64,000 nt of DNA from Hydractinia symbiolongicarpus (GCF_029227915.1 NC_079885.1:23563001-23627000); one strand, 5' to 3'. Positions 26,410-37,290 are shown, counted from the stretch's first letter. Notes: generated from the sequence alone by a model not told the origin. Numbers and translations: made by a program.

Positions 26410-27744
26410 AAAAACCTATCAAAATTTGTTGCTTCCATCCTCAGCAAATTCACAGCAAGTGACCACAGCAAAAACTCAAAAGAATTTTCGGAATACATCA
26501 GAGAAATAAAGATAGCAGACGACGAATGCATGGTATCATTTGATGTCACATCACTCTACACAAATGTTCCCATAAAAGACACCTTAAACATCATTAAAGA
26601 CATTATCGAAAACGATGCTGCATTCGGTGAAAAGACAAAGATTCCAGTACCGAATTTTCTGCGTTTGGTCGAACTTGTTCTAACCAAAACATGGTATCTG
26701 TTTAATAAGAACTTCTACACTCAAACAGACGGAGTTGCCATGGGAGGCCCTGCATCATCAGTAGTCGCAGAAATATACATGCAAGCACACGAGACAACAG
26801 CATTAGTCACATCAGACAGACCAAAGGTTTGGAAAAGATTTGTTAACGACGTATTCGCCATAATCAAAAGATCTCATCTAGAAGAGTTCCATGAACACAT
26901 CAACGGCCTACATCGACAAATCAACCTCACTGTTGAGCTTGAACACGATGGAAGTATCGCTTTCCTGGACACTTTGGTCAAACGAAAGAATGGTTCCATT
27001 TCAGTTTCAGTGTATCGTAAACCAACACACACTGACCAGTACCTTAACTTCGAATCAAACCATCAGAAATCTTGCAAAGAAAGTGTCATATCTTCATTAC
27101 TGAATCGTGCCAACAGTGTAGTCAGTGACAAACAGGAGAGGAAAATAGAAATTCGACGTGTAAGAAATGCATTAATCACAAATGGATACAGTCATAAAGT
27201 CATCACGCAAGTAGAAAATAAAATGAAGAGAAGATGCAACGGAGACAACAAGGAAACATCAGAGGAATTTATCGCATCAGCATTCCTACCCTTCGTACCA
27301 GGTACCAGCGAGATCCTTCGTCGAGTTTTAAGGCAACACAAGATCAAATGCATTCTTACCTCTAAAGACACCCTAAGAAGCACTTTGTCTAAACCAAAAG
27401 ACAAAATAAACCTGGAAGAGCAAAACAATGTTGTTTACGAAATCCCGTGTAAAGATTGTGATGCAGTGTATATAGGCGAAACAAAAAGAAAGTTTAAGCA
27501 ACGAGTACAAGAACATATGCGCGCAGTGAGAAACGGAGATGTGAAGAAAAACGAAATTGCGGACCACAGCTGGAGCAGAAGTCATCAGTTTAATTGGGAT
27601 GAGAAGAAAATCATTGACAGAGAATCCAGAACAACGGCCAGGAAGATTAAAGAAACCATCAACAGTGTAGAACGTAACAAACACATAAACAGCATCTCGT
27701 ATCAACTTCCTGAGATTTGGTTACCAGCCCTACAGAAGAAGTAG
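26410..27744 (+). mobile_element. Penelope-like element: RT plus GIY-YIG endonuclease ORF, 5' truncated
   Basis: The frame is open from the stop at 26407 to 27744 (404 codons from the ATG at 26530). RT motifs in order: A, SFDVTSLYTNVP; B, QTDGVAMGGPASS; C, RFVNDVF (residues about 103-109); thumb-like HTDQYLNFESNHQ; then a linker. The C-terminal GIY-YIG domain is VVYEIPCKDCDAVYIGET with KRKFKQRVQEH (residues about 300-330). RT followed by GIY-YIG is the Penelope-like order. Motif C reads F-V-N-D where an aspartate pair is usual, so catalysis is probably lost although the frame is intact. The N-terminal fingers are missing. The 5' junction abuts a copied piece of UTP3. Confidence 0.88.
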
Positions 27745-27880
27745 TTACCTACATCCAGGTCCGAAAATGTTAATTACCGTAATTAACTGTAATTATCAGC
27801 TCGTTTCTGATTGGTTAATTTTTATGAATTTCGATCCTCTGCAATTATATAAATACATGCGCAACATCATTTTACTTTGC

Positions 27881-27910
27881 CCGATGATGGGAGAAGGATC
27901 TCCCGAAACG
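27881..27910 (+). ncRNA. hammerhead-ribozyme-like core downstream of the Penelope-like ORF
   Basis: CCGATGA, then a stem GGGAG/CTCCC with a 6-base loop, then CGAAACGTC. This is the hammerhead core CUGAUGA...stem II...GAAA with one deviation (U4 to C). Penelope-like elements are known to carry hammerhead motifs in their terminal repeats. I could not assign stems I and III with confidence. Confidence 0.45.
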
Positions 27911-28506
27911 TCGCCTACTAAACTATCATGTTCAAGAAATGATAAACTTTCCACAGTAATATATTTAAGTTCACGTGATGGTGTGGATCTGTGTACTTTT
28001 TACAGTGGAATCGGTTTATAGCAAACATGCCATTTAGCGGGCACCTTGTTAAATCAGACAATTTTTCAAGAAACTGACCCGTTTAATTTTTGTAAAAACC
28101 TTTACCTAACAGATGCTTTTATAGCGTAACACATATAGCGAATCGTAGCATTTTCTTTCAGAATTGTTTCTATAATGGAAACACCAAATTTTATGGAAAT
28201 TAAATATATTGGTATAAGCTGTTTGGTACAGTATGTGATAAAATAACGAACGACTATGTATTTCTGATGGAGCTGTAGGAAAAAAAGCACTTATAACCAA
28301 AAACAATTGTCGGTTGCTTTGCGAAAGAATTGTAAAAAAAATTCAGAATAATCGTGTGCAAAGTTTTGTCGAGATTTTCCATCGTGGAGGGGAGTTCGGA
28401 TGTTTTAGCCACAAACAGAAAGGTAGATTGGCAACCCGGAAAAAAATCGAGTTAGCCTGTTGGTCGGCCTTGGAAAAAATGAATGTTTTCGATTTAGAGA
28501 GCTTCT

Positions 28507-28966
28507 TTATTCGGAGAAACTTTCGCGAGAGAAAATTTCGTGAATTTTGCGTTTTTTGGCTTTTTTCGCGAAACTTTCAAAAATGGCCATTCGCGAAAGT
28601 TTATCGGTACTAACGATCCTAATTGTCGATTAGCGAAAGTTTATCCACTAAGATTTAAAAAAAAAATTGTTGTTTTTAAAAGTTATTTCTTGACTCGCCC
28701 TCACTTGGCTCGCCCTCCCGATAAAGAGACAACTGGCGCTGGGGACGAGATTGGAATAAACTTATAACATATCATAAGAAATATAGGCCAGTTTTTTTAA
28801 AAGAACATAAAACATCACGAATCTCGCCAAAACTTTCCAATTTCAGATTTCACGAAATTTATCTCGCCAAAATTTTTTAACTTGTAGATTTGCGAAAATT
28901 TATCCAAAAAATTTCGCGAGTTTTTGGACTCACGAAAGTTTCTCTAGCTAAATTTTCTCCGAATAA
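28507..28966. mobile_element. 460-bp MITE, TTATTCGGAGAAA termini
   Basis: Terminal inverted repeat TTATTCGGAGAAA at 28507 and its complement TTTCTCCGAATAA ending at 28966. The interior is full of CGCGAAAGTTT-type motifs in both orientations. Apparent ORFs here are shadows. An inverted relative is at 31981-32235, sharing the block around ACAACTGGCG and AAGTTATTTCTTGACTCGCC. Confidence 0.75.
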
Positions 28967-29388
28967 GGTATAACATATAAAGCAAAGATATTCCCAGGAA
29001 TGAAGTCAATCGTGGAAGATAGGTCGGTTCTTATTCTTTAAAGTATCAATTTTTAGCCAATAAAAGACTTACATTGACAGACTTGTGAGCGAAGATGCTA
29101 GTTACGGATTCCGTATTGGTAAAGTAGTGGGAACAATATTATTTCTGAGACATGCTGTGCTGCTATTTTCTCTTTTTACAAAAAGGCTTTTCTTTTTATA
29201 GCCGTATTCCGTCTGTCTGTTTGTGCGTGAGAAAAAGGCTGTGTTACCGGAATACGAAATGCAATATAAAAAGGACGAGCGCACCCTTCGATTTATCCAC
29301 GGGCTATCGACTGGTCTATTTTAAAATAGCCGTATTCTATCTGTGCTATTGCTTTATCTAGGAACTTTAAAGAATTTTTTTTAAAACG

Positions 29389-30037
29389 TCAGTTTGATAT
29401 TTCAATGAAAGCTGTGGAGTTGGTCGAAAAGTCTTTCCTCACTCCCTTCTTACGTCGAATGTAAATGTCATCTACATATCGTTTGTAAAACCTTGGTCGT
29501 TGAAAAACCACAATTTCTTTCTCCATTTTATCCATGAAGCATCCAGCAAAAACAACTGATAATTGACCGCCCATTGAAACTCCGTCAGTCTGTTTGTAAA
29601 GTGTATCATTGACAGTGAATATACACGATGTAGTAAGTTTGTGCAACAACTTCTTGAAGATAGAACGAGTCGCTATTGGTTTTAAGTCATTGTGATCGTA
29701 GATTCTGCTGCAGAGATACTCGTTAATATCTTTAACAGGTACGCTGGTGAAAACGATTCCTGGCAATCAGAATGGTATTTTAATTGCTGTGCGAGAAACT
29801 CTGAAAACTGTTCAAGTCAGAAATTGTCGAATTATCAGTTGTGATGTATTTTCCTTGTACGGCGACTTCATCGCTCATCTTTTGTGCTCTTACCTTGTAT
29901 TCTACCTTGTCCATTACAACCACGCGTGTGTCTTTGTCTCCTGACAGTAAAACAATGTTTTGATTGTTCCGTAAATGCTTTGTGTCGTTGAAAGTGCTGT
30001 CAATCGCGACGGCATTCATGACGGCAAAGGAATACAC
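29389..30037 (-). pseudogene. Penelope-like RT fragment, frameshifted and deleted
   Basis: Two minus-strand pieces. 29780-30037 has the N-terminal block (LLSGDKDTRVVVMDKVEY...KM). 29389-29766 has RT motif B (QTDGVSMGGQLS) and an intact motif C (RYVDDIYI). The frame breaks near 29770 and the motif A region is missing. No GIY-YIG is seen downstream. It belongs to a different lineage from the 26.4-kb copy by sequence. Confidence 0.8.
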
Positions 30038-30792
30038 CAGATTTTTACAGCCACTGTGAATAAGAATAGTAGACTACTGCTGAAATAATAAAAACATCAG
30101 CCCTGTCTTTCAGTAAGTGTTAGCTAGCTAAAACAAGGTTGTTAATATGCTTAGCACGTAGTAGGTGGTAAAAAAGCTACTGCATACGAGCTGATAACAG
30201 TTATCTTTATGTATTTTAGCGTGGTACTTTGTTTATGTTTAGCTAGGATTAGAGAATTTATACTTCAGTGAAATGCGATAACAACATATTTCTTAAAAAT
30301 CCGATGCACAAGCATATGTATATTTTTGGCGACACTATTTGCAAAAATTTGTCAAATATTTAGAATGAAGAATAAATAATATAACAAAACTTATTAGAAG
30401 GGGTATTTAGCTTCTCTGAGAATTTCAATAATACCTTGACCGTTTTCATGCAGAAGCAGGTAAAATCAAAAAAGACGCTGTATGTTAAAAAATGTGACTT
30501 ATTTGAACTGAAATTTGACATGTTTTTTAGCTAATAGTGTTAAGGTCTCCTTGCATAATTTCCTCAATCGTTTCACTTTATTGCGAAATCTTAAATTGGA
30601 AAGTTTTGGCGACATAAACTTTCGCGATGTGTGATTTTGAACTTATTTTTATGTTTTTATAAAAAAGCAGCCTATATTTCTAATGATAAAAAAAGAAAAG
30701 AAGTATATTTTAAAGATGCAAATTTCTTTCTTATGGTATGTAAAAACTTCTATTTACAAATTGGGTTCATCGTCAAAATCACAAAAAACAGA

Positions 30793-30927
30793 TCAAAAAC
30801 ATTTTTTAGGCTCGTCTTCTTCCGGCTCCCACACATCGTCGTCATCGTCGTCTTCGCCACTGACTTGGTTGCATGCATTCCGCTCCTCTTCATCAATTCT
30901 GCAAACGGCGTCCAGATTCTTGATTAA
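30793..30927 (-). CDS. unrecognised acidic C-terminal coding fragment
   Basis: The minus-strand frame ending TGA (30793-30795) reads KNLDAVCRIDEEERNA, then an acidic run GEDDDDDDVWEPEEDEP and KKCF. Codon use looks protein-like and unlike the flanks. Upstream it runs directly into the TTAA-flanked element at 30928, so its 5' part is lost or displaced and no acceptor is obvious. I do not recognise the protein. It could be the last exon of a gene, a pseudogene, or chance. Confidence 0.35.
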   Translation of the reverse strand, partial: LIKNLDAVCRIDEEERNACNQVSGEDDDDDDVWEPEEDEPKKCF

Positions 30928-31933
30928 GGTGGTACACCACCAAATAACCTATATCGCAGAGGATTGTCTTTTCTAAAGTTAATTGATGAGGATATCATAG
31001 TAGGCGACAGTACGACAAAATTAAGTCTAAAATTTAGTTAATTGGTTGCCATGGTTACCCGTTGCTAGGTACAATAGGAGTAAAATATGAGATTTTGCTG
31101 CTCGACACTAAACCAAATAACTGAATAACATGCGCTATTTGAAGCGCCTTTTTGGCGCGTATGTTTCTCAAGGGTCACGTGTAGGGATTGACCGAAACGC
31201 ACTTTCGTAAGGCAGACTCGTCGCCCAGACAACTGATGTGGTATTTCTTAGACAGAAAAAAGGCTAAAACAGGGCGAAACTGGACAAGATAACTGAAAAA
31301 CAAAACTTCGATTTGAAAATCGGTTTCGGTTAAGCCCTAGGTAATATTAATGTCTGGATCCACAGAAGAAATTGTAAAACATGTGTGCTTCGATCTTGAG
31401 AATTCTTGTTTCGCGTGGATTCCGAATTTAAACAGCAAAAAACGTGTTTAAAGATTATTTTATGGACATTCTAGACTTGTGGATCGACAAAATGTGTACG
31501 GCAGCACTATTTCGACCTGAAAAGCACCAAATACCTAAGACCTCAAGTCTAATTGATGACAAGTAAATTCTGATGAGTTCACTTCGGAGGGTGCATCGTT
31601 AAGACAGCTTTCTGACTGCGTGTGGAACACCACATTTAATATTCATAACTATCATATAATCTCTTAGGAGACCCTAAAGTATCATCCAGTTATTTCAAAG
31701 CATTAAATATCGACGGAGGGGCAAGAAAGCTGTCTAAAAATGCGAAAATGGTTGCTATGGGTGTTGCTATGCACTTATATTTGTGGTTAGTTGGAGAAAG
31801 TGCCAGATTGCGCAATAAAAATCGAAATTTGTCACAAGAACTACTTGCCACGGTATTCTAAGGTGAATTTGCTGTCAGAAAACAGGTAAAAGACAATTCT
31901 TGAAATTTAGACATTATTTGGTGGTGAACCACC
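30928..31933. mobile_element. 1006-bp non-autonomous TTAA element (piggyBac-like MITE)
   Basis: TTAA duplications at 30924-30927 and 31934-31937 enclose terminal inverted repeats of the form GGTGGTNCACCACCAAATAA, which are themselves partly palindromic. No transposase ORF inside. TTAA targets are the hallmark of piggyBac transposition. Assignment to that superfamily is inferred from the target site. Confidence 0.75.
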
Positions 31934-31980
31934 TTAACTTTTTTTAAAAAATACATACGTTTTAAACATTATAGCTTTTG

Positions 31981-32235
31981 TTTATTTCTAAGTTTATTCC
32001 AACCTCGCCAGTTGTCTCTTTTTTATATTGGGAGAGTGAGCCAAGTGAAGGCGAGTCAAGAAATAACTTTTAAAATCAGCATTTTTTTAAAAAACTTAGT
32101 GGATAAACTTTCGCGAACTTTGTACTGAAAAAACTTTCGCGAACGGCCAATTTTGAAAGTTTCAAGAGGGAACGTTTCGCGAAAAAGTCCAAAAAACGCG
32201 AAATTCGCGAAAGTTTCTGCGAATAAAGTATAAAA
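31981..32235 (-). mobile_element. fragment of the CGCGAAAGTTT MITE family
   Basis: Inverted relative of 28.5-28.77 kb. It shares the GCCAGTTGTCTC, GTCAAGAAATAACTTTTA and GGATAAACTTTCGCGAA blocks and ends in GCGAATAAAGTATA. Confidence 0.65.
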
Positions 32236-32502
32236 AGTTGAAATGCGGAAGAAATTTCGGCGCAGGGGGAAAAAAACAGACAACTTGAATACTAGTACTA
32301 TTGAGTTAGAAACAATAGAAAGTTAAAGGATACAAAGTGAGTGCACCAAAAGAAATAGATATACAGGAAAAAAAGGCATACGACAAATTCTCCATCACAA
32401 AAAAGCCAATAGTAGTTACAAAAGGTGATGTCTTTGACCATGTTAATATTTAAGAAGACCTTTTAACACACCACACTAAGAAGAGGCCATGGATAAAGCA
32501 TT

Positions 32503-32544
32503 TTTGCGTTTATATATATTATATATATATATATATTATATACG
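32503..32544. repeat. (AT)n tract
   Basis: AT-dinucleotide run directly upstream of the next Penelope-like fragment. Its 5' truncation point lies in or beside this tract. Confidence 0.8.
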
Positions 32545-33171
32545 TATCACCCTGCATTTTCTAAGGTTAAAAATATTCTGCAGGACATTCATCTTCTTCT
32601 TACGCCTAATCAAGAACACCGTGACGTCTTTGCTGCACCCCCAATAGTTAGTTTTAGGAGAGGGAAAGACCTTAAAGACTTGCTGGCTAGGGCAAAATTG
32701 CCTGTGAAGGAAAAGGTATGTGGGGGGAGTCAAAAGTGTGGTAGCAAACGTTGCGGTGTTTGTGATTATGTGGAAGAAACAAATTCTTTCACAAAAAGAT
32801 CTTCTTCTTTTTCTTTTAAAATTCAAGGTAAGAAAATGAACTGTAATTCTGATAACGTTGTTTATTTGGCACAGTGTAGAAAATGTGGCGTACAGTATGT
32901 TGGTAGTACCAGCACTAAGTTTAGAGTGCGTTTTAACAACTATAAATGCAGCCACCGGAAATTCAGTTCAGGGAAGCCTGTTATACAGCTTTCCTTTCAT
33001 TCTCATTTTGAACAGCCTGATCATAATGGAATGTCAGATTGGTCATTTACGTTAATTGACCATGCCGAAAGTTTGTCATGGTTAAGACGTAAAGAATCCT
33101 TTTGGCAACACAAATTAGATTCATTTCAACCTAATGGGCTTAATGAGCGTGAGGTTACCTTCGATTATTAA
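32545..33171 (+). pseudogene. Penelope-like C-terminal fragment: Cys-rich linker and GIY-YIG domain
   Basis: The open frame begins at the AT tract with YHPAFSKVKNILQDI and continues through a Cys-rich linker (CGGSQKCGSKRCGVC) to a GIY-YIG domain (VVYLAQCRKCGVQYVGST), ending at the stop near 33171. This is the C-terminal third of an RT/GIY-YIG element; the RT is absent. The frame is uninterrupted, which suggests a fairly young copy. Confidence 0.8.
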
Positions 33172-34387
33172 TGTTGTATTTTTCCTTTATTCAGTATTAT
33201 TACTTTTTCTTTTTGTTTTGTGCAGTGAGTTTGGATCTACTTTGGACACTGGATGAAAATCCAGTGACCCCACTTAGCGTATTACTGCTACACTGTCTAA
33301 CCGCAGTGACAGTGGCGAAGTTACTTCGCTGTCGGTTTGTCCACTAGAACATTATGTCTAGTAGTACTTTGGTGGTTTTAGGCTTTGAGGAGTAGCATTC
33401 GTTTGTTGTGTATATGTTGTGTTATTTTTTTATTTTCTATCAAGCGTAGTGAGATTTTCCTCAACTTTCCTCTTTAAACTTCTTTATCTCTATTCTTTTC
33501 CACTGTCGTTTTATTGTTAACAATAAGACATACAAACTTACTCTTTTCTTTATATTCGCATAATGCACAGGTCCCTTTAATTAGGCTCTCAAAGAACTCG
33601 TGCACTCTAACATTTTCTTCCGCTTATCTTTTATAGTGTAACTGCCGTAGCGGCATCTTCTTAAACAAATGTTGCACTATTAGCCTCCTCACATATATAC
33701 ACTAGATTGTATTTTATTTTTATTGAAGATAATACGGTACAGCTTGGAAAAATATTAAGGTATAACGGGTCTTAGGCGAATGGGAACGACCTATACGGCT
33801 TAGATGGAGGTGGGCATTTGCTGGGCATTTAAGTTATAAGACCCAGTCCGGGATGTTGTGAGGTTTCATATTCTAATGATTGATTTCTATACAACCCGGT
33901 TCTATGTGCCGGATAATTGCTTGCTGATAAAGTCTAAGTTACGATCTCCCATTCATCCATTCCTGGGATATCAGCTGTACTTTAAAACTTCAATGTGTAC
34001 TCTGCATATTCTGTCCAGCTGGAATGGGTAGGGACTGTTTTATGTTTTCGTAAGTATGTCTTAAATGTATATCTCTTACTCGTTGATTTATTTTCTTTCT
34101 CCCAGCTACGTCACAGTGTCATTAATTTAAGCAATGATCGGTTTACTTGTTCTTTTGCTAATTTACCACATTTTTAATTGTCAATAGATTTTTTTGTAAA
34201 AATTCTGTACATAATCATTTTTAATTGTTTATATGTTAAAACATCCGTAATTTTAACTATGTACATATGCAAATACTTCTCCTTTAGCAATTTATGCCCA
34301 CAGGATTTAAAACTGTTTTTGTTATTCTAAACGTATTTATATAGCAATGCTTTTGCTGTTAATCTCTCAAGCGTATTATATTTGCCC
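33172..34387. other. no gene seen; probable 3' region of the retroelement
   Basis: AT-rich sequence without a supported ORF. The first few hundred bases may be the 3' untranslated or terminal repeat part of the preceding element. Confidence 0.4.
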
Positions 34388-34431
34388 ATTTTCAGAAGTG
34401 GAGGTGATATCTATCAGCGAAAGTGAAAACT

Positions 34432-34504
34432 TGGACCGAGCGGGATTTGAACCATCGACCATTGGGTTCGCGCTCCACTGCTCTGCCAACTGAGCTATCG
34501 GTCC
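34432..34504 (-). other. tRNA-like block (SINE head or tRNA pseudogene)
   Basis: The minus strand has a 7-bp acceptor stem GGACCGA/TCGGTCC, a D arm GCTC/GAGC, an A box TAGCTCAGTTGG and a B box GGTTCAAATCC. The T stem has two mismatches and the anticodon loop lacks U33, so a functional tRNA is unlikely. Confidence 0.65.
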
Positions 34505-34600
34505 GAGCGTGAGACGAGTTTGCAATTGCCTTTTCTCTCACTACAGCATCGAGCCCAGTTGGTGGTTCAAGCCCAGCAGCACAAGCCTTCACTTCCGCCA

Positions 34601-35383
34601 ATCTGTTCTACTACTGTTCTGTATACTACTGTTGCTGTTACTGTTACTGTTCCAATCTGTTCTACTACTGTTCTATATACTACTGTTGCTGTTACTGTTA
34701 CTGTTCCAATCTGTTCTACTACTGTTCTATATACTACTGTTGCTGTTACTGTTACTGTTCTAATCTGTTCTACTACTGTTCTATATACTACTGTTGCTGT
34801 TACTGTTACTGTTCTAATCTGTTCTACTACTGTTCTATATACTACTGTTGCTGTTACTGTTACTGTTCTAATCTGTTCTACTACTGTTCTGTATACTACT
34901 GTTGCTGTTACTGTTACTGTTCTAATCTGTTCTACTACTGTTCTATATACTACTGTTGCTGTTACTGCTACTGTTCTAATCTGTTCTACTACTGTTCTAT
35001 ATACTACTGTTGCTGTTACTGTTACTGTTCTAATCTGTTCTACTACTGTTCTATATACTACTGTTGCTGTTACTGTTACTGTTCTAATCTGTTCTACTAC
35101 TGTTCTATATACTACTGTTGCTGTTACTGTTACTATTCCAATCTGTTCTACTACTGTTCTATATACTACTGTTGCTGTTACTGTTACTGTTCTAATCTGT
35201 TCTACTACTGTTCTATATACTACTGTTGCTGTTACTGTTACTATTCCAATCTGTTCTACTACTGTTCTATATACTACTGTTGCTGTTACTGTTACTGTTC
35301 TAATCTGTTCTACTACTGTTCTATATACTACTGTTGCTGTTACTGTTACTGTTCTAATCTGTTCTACTACTGTTCTATAATAT
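34601..35383. repeat. 54-bp minisatellite, about 14.5 copies
   Basis: The unit contains TCTGTTCTACTACTGTTC, a TATACTACTG segment and CTGTTACTGTTACTGTT. Because 54 is a multiple of 3, long frames are open on both strands; I do not treat them as genes. Variants (TTCCAA versus TTCTAA, one GCTACTG) mark individual units. Confidence 0.95.
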
Positions 35384-35420
35384 GTATACTGTATACCCCC
35401 CAAAAAAAAATATATATGGG

Positions 35421-35445
35421 CTGATGAAGGTAATGTTACCGAAAC
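35421..35445 (+). ncRNA. hammerhead-ribozyme-like core beside the minisatellite
   Basis: CTGATGA, then a stem-loop GGTA-ATGT-TACC, then CGAAAC. This matches the hammerhead core CUGAUGA...stem II...GAAA exactly. The flanks give no clear stem I or cleavage-site pairing by eye, so activity is uncertain. Confidence 0.45.
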
Positions 35446-35566
35446 ACGCGGCTTGGTAGGTGGCCGTGATTGGCGGAAGTGAAGGCTTGTGCTGCTGGGC
35501 TTGAACCACCAACTGGGTTCGATGCTGTAGTGAGAGAAAAGGCAATTGCAAACTCGTATCACGCTC

Positions 35567-35639
35567 GGACCGATAGCTCAGTTGGCAGAGCAGTGGGGCG
35601 CTAACCCAATGGTCGCTGGTTCAAATCCCGCCCGGTCCA
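35567..35639 (+). other. tRNA-like block, inverted partner of 34432-34504
   Basis: Same layout on the plus strand: GGACCGA...CGGTCC, D arm GCTC/GAGC, anticodon stem TGGG/CCCA with loop GCGCTAA, and B box GGTTCAAATCC. One acceptor and one T-stem mismatch. Position 33 is C, and the nominal GCT anticodon would need a long variable arm that is absent. Best read as a SINE-type promoter or tRNA pseudogene. Confidence 0.65.
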
Positions 35640-35679
35640 GTCACTTTCGCCGATAGAGATCACCTCCACTTCTGAAAAT

Positions 35680-37029
35680 TATATATATATACTTACTTTA
35701 ACCAACCATTTTTATTGTGGCTTGTGTCAAAAAAGTTTTTAACTAGCAATAGGTAAAATAATTGGTGTCAAATTTCCCTTAACATGTTGTTTTTACAAGA
35801 ACCTAATTTGACATATATTACTAAAAAATAAAACATGTTCAAACGTACTCCGACTGAATTAATTTAGAGATTAAATGTACAAGAAAAATATATATGTGCA
35901 ACAATAATATATACAGTAGACACTCGGTATAACGAACCAGGAAGAGGACCGAAGAAAAGTACGTTATATCGAGAGTTCTTATATCCAAAAATGGAAGTAT
36001 GCCTCAAATAATTTAAATGTATTTCTTTAACCCTAAAAAAATTTATAGCATTGAGTGCAACACATTGCCTGAAGTGCTCGAGTAGAACTTTACTTAAATA
36101 CAATCCAAAATGAAAACAAATTCGACTCAAAGCAGCATTTTGTGAGTTTTGGTTTCATTGCCATGTCTCCATAAACCTACTAAATTATCTCTTAGGGGTC
36201 AGTGAGTGATTCTAACACTTCTTTAATTACGTTATCTATTCCTGTTAAAAAATATGGCTGATGAAAATGTTATTGACAAGATGTTGGAGAACTGCAATTA
36301 GGTGGCGTTATACACGGTGTTTGCTTGCGCTATAAAGAGACAGTAGTTACGTGACAAATATTTGAGCTTACAAAAACGTTTAGAAGGCCAATCAAGTTTA
36401 AAACTAACGGCATATACTGTGTGATTACAAAATTAATTGCAGTTAAAAAAAACACAGGTTAATGATGAAGATTGTTCCCTCATTGAATTAAAAAACTTAG
36501 ACGTATGGTAAAGTTTATGTTAAGTAAAAGGTGTAGCTTCCAAACTGCATTTTCATAACCAGGGATATAAAACAGCTAGCTAGATAGCCCCTAGTTGTAG
36601 CTTAGTTATTAGTTGTTCATGATTTGTATGGGGCTAAAAAACGTAAGAATGTATTTACAGCAACATGTAAAACATACAAAAAACCATAATAAGTAGCTTT
36701 CATAAGACGAAAACAAACGGACCAACGTCACGCCACACAGTTTTGAAAATGGACGTAATAACACTACTTAGATTGTTTTATATTTTCTTGTCAGCATGTT
36801 GGAGCCGCTAAAAACTTGCTGAATGGCTATTTATAAAAATCGGGCTCGGTGATTGGTAAAAGACGCACTAGCGTTAGAAAAAACAAATCCGGTAAAACTC
36901 GTGTTCTACATTTCGTGTTTCCGTAACAGGACGTGTCTTTTGCAGACAGACAGACAAAATACGATATGTATTATAGAGAATTTCTTATAATACGCGCATA
37001 TATGAAATTATCTTAGATTATATCAAACA
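35680..37029. other. repeat-rich region without a gene
   Basis: CAGTAGACACTCGGTATAAC near 35916, with GTTATATCGAGAG 40 bases later, resembles a pogo/Tigger-type terminal repeat, but I found no partner. About 36280-36400 is an inverted relative of 42060-42165. About 36910-36975 is a fragment of the CTAG/CGTATACGGG repeat family. Confidence 0.45.
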
Positions 37030-37290
37030 CTAGTCGGTGGCCCATGGGTAAATCCACAGGCTTGCTCTCTTTTTATTTGCAGCATTTTGTATATCTCGCT
37101 ACCGCGGTTACCCTTTTGCGTGACAGACAAACGTATACGGGTATTATAATATAGGTGATGTGGCCCATGGGTAAGTCCACAGGCTTGCTCTCTTTTTATT
37201 TGCCGCATTTTGTATGTCTCCCTACCGCGGTTACCCTTTTGTGTGACAGCCAGATGTATATGGGTAATATAATATATATGATATAAACTG
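37030..37290 (+). repeat. two tandem copies of the CTAG/CGTATACGGG repeat
   Basis: Units of about 120 bases (GGCCCATGGGTAA...CACAGGCTTGCTCTC...GCGTGACAGACA...GGGTATTATAATATA) begin near 37036 and 37159. The second unit has diverged (TGTATATGGGTAATATAA). Confidence 0.8.

Larger units (their letters stand above)
34388..35679. mobile_element. inverted-repeat composite: tRNA-like heads around a 54-bp minisatellite
   Basis: The left arm (34388-34602) and right arm (35469-35679) are inverted copies over about 210 bases with few differences. Each arm contains a tRNA-like block. The termini are ATTTTCAGAAGTGG and its complement. The interior is a 54-bp tandem array plus a short unique segment with a hammerhead-like core (35421-35445). 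No transposase or clear target duplication. Confidence 0.75.

Noticed and set aside
34601-35383. CRISPR-like array
   Set aside because: Units are contiguous, without unique spacers, in a eukaryotic setting. It is a minisatellite.
34520-35562. Long ORFs on both strands over the minisatellite
   Set aside because: They are open only because the 54-bp unit is a multiple of three without stops. Low-complexity repeats on both strands are no evidence of a protein.
34432-35639. Two functional tRNA genes
   Set aside because: Position 33 is not U, T and acceptor stems are mismatched, and the nominal anticodon would require a long variable arm. A SINE head or pseudogene is the better reading.
35916-35960. 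pogo/Tigger-type terminal repeat (CAGTAGACACTCGGTATAAC)
   Set aside because: Suggestive, but no matching inverted end or transposase was found nearby, so it is mentioned only in the regional entry.
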